This document shows, one piece after another, positions 61,894 to 64,000 of a DNA stretch of 64,000 bases (position 1 is the stretch's first letter; the number at the start of each line of letters is the position of its first letter). The DNA comes from Sporosarcina thermotolerans (GTDB taxonomy: Bacteria > Bacillota > Bacilli > Bacillales_A > Planococcaceae). The stretch covers positions 477,501-541,500 of the forward strand of contig NZ_CP125968.1 in NCBI RefSeq assembly GCF_030067815.1, given 5' to 3'. The notes beneath the pieces are model-generated. The model was not told the DNA's origin. It searched no databases and worked only from the letters and a program-made list of their open reading frames with translations. A program made the position numbers and the translations under genes.

Positions 61894-62699
61894 TTGAAAA
61901 ACTTGGTTGTCATTGTTGGTTCGCTCATTGTTGCATTTGGATTCAATTTCTTTTTGGTGCCGTATGGAATTTTAAGCAGCGGAATAAGCGGGCTTGCCAT
62001 TTTAATTGGCCTTGTTACTCCATTTGATATTGGGCTAATGAATCTCTTGCTCAATTTACCGTTACTCATTTTAGGATACATTAAACTTGGCCGAACAATA
62101 ACGATTAACACACTGTTTGCGTAGCTTCCCTTTCAGCTTTTTTATATCTTTTACCTGCTGTTCCTATTACAGATAATATCCTTCTCTCAGCTATTTTTGG
62201 GGGTATCATAGGCGGTATTGGTGTCGGGCTGATTTTAAAGTACTCAGGCACGTCTGGCGGATTGGATATTATTGCAATCATCCTTTCCCGAACAAGTAAT
62301 GTAAGCGTTGGTCTTCTCCTTACTGGGATGAATGGTGTCATCGTCCTTATTTCCGGAGCTTTCTTCGATTGGAATATTGCTTTATATACACTACTGTCCA
62401 TTTATTTGACAGGTAAAATGATTGATACACTCCATACTGATCACATTAAATTAACGATGCAGATTGTGACGACAAAAGGAGAGTCCATACGGAAAGAATT
62501 GCTGGATTCCGTCTATCGGGGCATTACGATCACTGAAGGTTATGGCGGGTATACACAGGAAACAAAACATATCCTAATGATGGTGGTGACACGTTACGAG
62601 ACGATGCAGATTAAAAAAATTGTCCGCAAGTATGATAAAAATGCCTTCATTAATATATTTGAAACGATTGAAGTCGATGGTCAGTTTGCAAAAAATTAG
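61894..62699 (+). CDS. YitT family membrane protein (one-base deletion)
   Basis: About 268 residues: five to six membrane helices (YitT/DUF161) then a C-terminal cytoplasmic DUF2179 domain (ITEGYGGYTQETKHILMMVVTR). TTG 61894 with AAAGGGAGG 9 nt upstream. The frame breaks at about 62119-62121 (NTLFAVASLSAF); the remainder continues to 62699. Function unknown. Preceded by the T-box-like leader, which would suggest a link with amino acids; unproven. Confidence 0.86.
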
Positions 62700-62807
62700 A
62701 TTTACCTAGTTAGTATGCCCCGTTAATCCCAATCCGCGCATAGTTTTAGGATATTTTACAATACTAAGCACGCCGTAAAATATCTAATTTGCAGGAGGGA
62801 AGATAAA

Positions 62808-63089
62808 ATGGCTACTAAAGATTCGGGTCCGAGTTGGAAAAAGAACCATCCAAGTACCAAGTTAGGTAACTCTGTGCAAAAGGCAGATCGTTCTGTTAAA
62901 CAGGCAATGTCGCATCCTGAGGAAATGGCTGTTGAGCACGCTTTTAATTCCATTGAAACTGCTGAAAATGCATACATGAATGCAGAGGAGCACAACGAGC
63001 ATATGGATACAGTTCAGCAAAACAAAGAACAGTTAGACATGATGAAGCGACAATTGGATGAAGTGCAAGAGATATTGGAAGAAGAATAA
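62808..63089 (+). CDS. Hypothetical small hydrophilic protein
   Basis: Not recognised. 93 residues, highly charged; the C-terminal half (about 45-93) is a predicted coiled coil (ENAYMNAEEHNEHMDTV, QLDEVQEILEEE). No membrane segment. RBS GCAGGAGGG before ATG 62808 supports translation. A 10-bp inverted repeat GATATTTTAC / GTAAAATATC lies just upstream. Confidence 0.75.
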   Translation: MATKDSGPSWKKNHPSTKLGNSVQKADRSVKQAMSHPEEMAVEHAFNSIETAENAYMNAEEHNEHMDTVQQNKEQLDMMKRQLDEVQEILEEE

Positions 63090-63094
63090 GAAAA

Positions 63095-63135
63095 GAATCA
63101 CCCCATGGGCTTTGCGGAGCTTATAGGGGTGATTC
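63095..63135. terminator. Hairpin/terminator after the 93-residue gene
   Basis: GAATCACCCC / GGGGTGATTC perfect 10-bp stem, A-rich on its left side (GAAAA), no T run on the right; a better terminator for the minus strand. Confidence 0.6.
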
Positions 63136-63202
63136 ACTATACGCTTAATTCACTTGTGATATATTGATAGTCCTTTATAATATAGATAAGGAGGTGGAAA
63201 AC

Positions 63203-63463
63203 ATGGAACAGGAAACTATGCTGAAAGAAATATTAAGTGCCTTCAAACTTCATGCCGAACACATAGACAAGCGATTTGAAGAGATGGACAAGCGTTTTGA
63301 ACAGCGGTTTGAACAAATTGATAAGCGATTTGATCGATTGGAAATGAAGGTTGACGGAATACGTTTAGATTTAACGGATACACAGAAAACCACTAATTTC
63401 TTATTGGGTAAAGTAGCGCACCATGAAGAAAAATTTCTTGAGCTTTCACAACAAAAACAATAA
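63203..63463 (+). CDS. Hypothetical small coiled-coil protein
   Basis: 86 residues. Repeated FEEMDKRFEQ / FEQIDKRFDRLE heptads form a coiled coil across most of the protein, like small phage- and Firmicute-type oligomerisation proteins. No domain recognised. ATG 63203 with AAGGAGGTGG upstream. Confidence 0.78.
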   Translation: MEQETMLKEILSAFKLHAEHIDKRFEEMDKRFEQRFEQIDKRFDRLEMKVDGIRLDLTDTQKTTNFLLGKVAHHEEKFLELSQQKQ

Positions 63464-63529
63464 ACACCACTTTTCGTTAGTATGAACTTTAGGTTTTAAT
63501 TCATTTCTTTTTTGTTATGAATGGGGCAA

Positions 63530-63700
63530 TTATTTTTGATTCCATTTCTTTTCCTTCACAGATAAGATCTCCACTTTGGCTCCATATTCACCTCGAATCA
63601 CCTTCCTTGCGCCGATGGGAGTTCTTGCATTAACTTGCTTGATTTCTTTTGTCCCATTCTGCTCCATTGTTACGATAAAGCATTTGGACCCGCACATCAT
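63530..63700 (-). CDS. Small protein of unknown function
   Basis: 56 residues from ATG 63700 (MMCGSKCFIVTMEQNG), with GGAGTGAG about 5 nt upstream. Two Cys near the start, then a compact alpha/beta-like stretch VNARTPIGARKVIRGEYGAKVEILSVKEK. Family not identified. The good start signal and protein-like composition support it, but length limits certainty. Confidence 0.6.
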   Translation of the reverse strand: MMCGSKCFIVTMEQNGTKEIKQVNARTPIGARKVIRGEYGAKVEILSVKEKKWNQK

Positions 63701-63793
63701 GTAACTCACTCCCATATTTCTTTACTTTCATTATAGGATAAATTTACTTTACGCGTATTATTCCTGTTAACCTAATAATTATTGCTATAATTA

Positions 63794-63827
63794 AGAGTGT
63801 CCGAGCCAAGTTTCGGACTCTCTTTTC
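63794..63827. terminator. Terminator-like hairpin
   Basis: AGAGTGTCCGA / TCGGACTCTCT arms with loop GCCAAGTT followed by TTTTC. Located 28 bp before the DUF4317 gene. Confidence 0.65.
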
Positions 63828-63854
63828 ATATTTTCAAGGGAGTTGGATGAATAG

Positions 63855-64000
63855 ATGAACAAAAAGGCAATTGCGGACATCCGCAAGCGTTTTAAATTGG
63901 ATACAGACCTATTGAAGATTACTAATATTTATAATGTCTACATTAGACAAGAAGGCAATGAAATTTATCACGAAGTAAGCCAGCCGTTTGCCATGTTAGA
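63855..64000 (+). CDS. DUF4317 family protein, N-terminal part (cut by window end)
   Basis: Starts MNKKAIADIRKRFKLDTDLL, then NIYNVYIRQEGNEIYHEVSQPF, which matches DUF4317. Only 48 codons lie in the window. RBS GGGAGTTGGATG upstream of ATG 63855. Function unknown. Confidence 0.8.
   Translation, partial: MNKKAIADIRKRFKLDTDLLKITNIYNVYIRQEGNEIYHEVSQPFAML

Overview
The window is the replication-origin region of a low-GC, Gram-positive, probably spore-forming bacterium. The gene order is the classical Bacillales one: rrn 16S - gyrA - gyrB - recF - yaaA - dnaN - dnaA - oriC - rpmH - rnpA - yidC - jag - mnmE - mnmG - rsmG - noc - soj - spo0J, and later rpsF-ssb-rpsR, yybS-gdpP-rplI-dnaC, walRKHIJ-htrA and rlmH. 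The HD-GYP gene next to gyrA, the YyaC spore protease and the intergenic repeat families suggest a Planococcaceae member such as Sporosarcina. That placement is inference; the 16S fragment (1-874) would settle it.

Layout: 1-11243 is the left replichore, all on the minus strand: 16S rRNA 5' part with its promoter, HD-GYP protein, gyrA, gyrB, recF, yaaA, dnaN, dnaA. The bipartite origin lies on both sides of dnaA: DnaA boxes at 11291-11606, and an unwinding region with a DnaA-trio at 9765-9792. From 11780 the right replichore runs on the plus strand: ribosome and tRNA-modification genes, chromosome segregation (noc, parA, parB, two parS sites), ribosomal proteins and replicative helicase, then the WalRK cell-wall control operon and rlmH at 42345-42824. 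Replication, segregation and cell-wall growth control are thus encoded together at the origin.

The stretch 42825-53231, directly downstream of rlmH, is accessory. The rlmH 3' end carries a sequence close to the staphylococcal SCC attachment site. Copies, two of them partial, recur at 48577, 50788 and 53214. They split the stretch into three cassette-like blocks: (i) a minus-strand operon of a tandem CbxX-type AAA+ ATPase and two membrane proteins, plus a histidine phosphatase; (ii) a sigma/anti-sigma pair; (iii) an esterase, a Staygreen-family protein and a second sigma/anti-sigma pair. No ccr recombinase is seen. This is the best candidate for an undescribed system here. Beyond 53.2 kb lies mixed metabolic content: oxidoreductase, acetyltransferases, ribokinase plus nucleoside hydrolase, EamA exporter, and a YitT-family gene behind a T-box-like leader without an evident Stem I.

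Repeats are prominent: six copies of a 123-124 bp hairpin unit between rpmH and rnpA, two copies of a ~220 bp structured element, and a 7 x 21 bp array before htrA. About 25 single-base indels, mostly losses in short homopolymers, break genes including indispensable ones (gyrA, gyrB, dnaN, dnaA, dnaC, ssb, walK). The simplest reading is uncorrected sequencing error, so broken genes are annotated here at full extent with the disruption stated.
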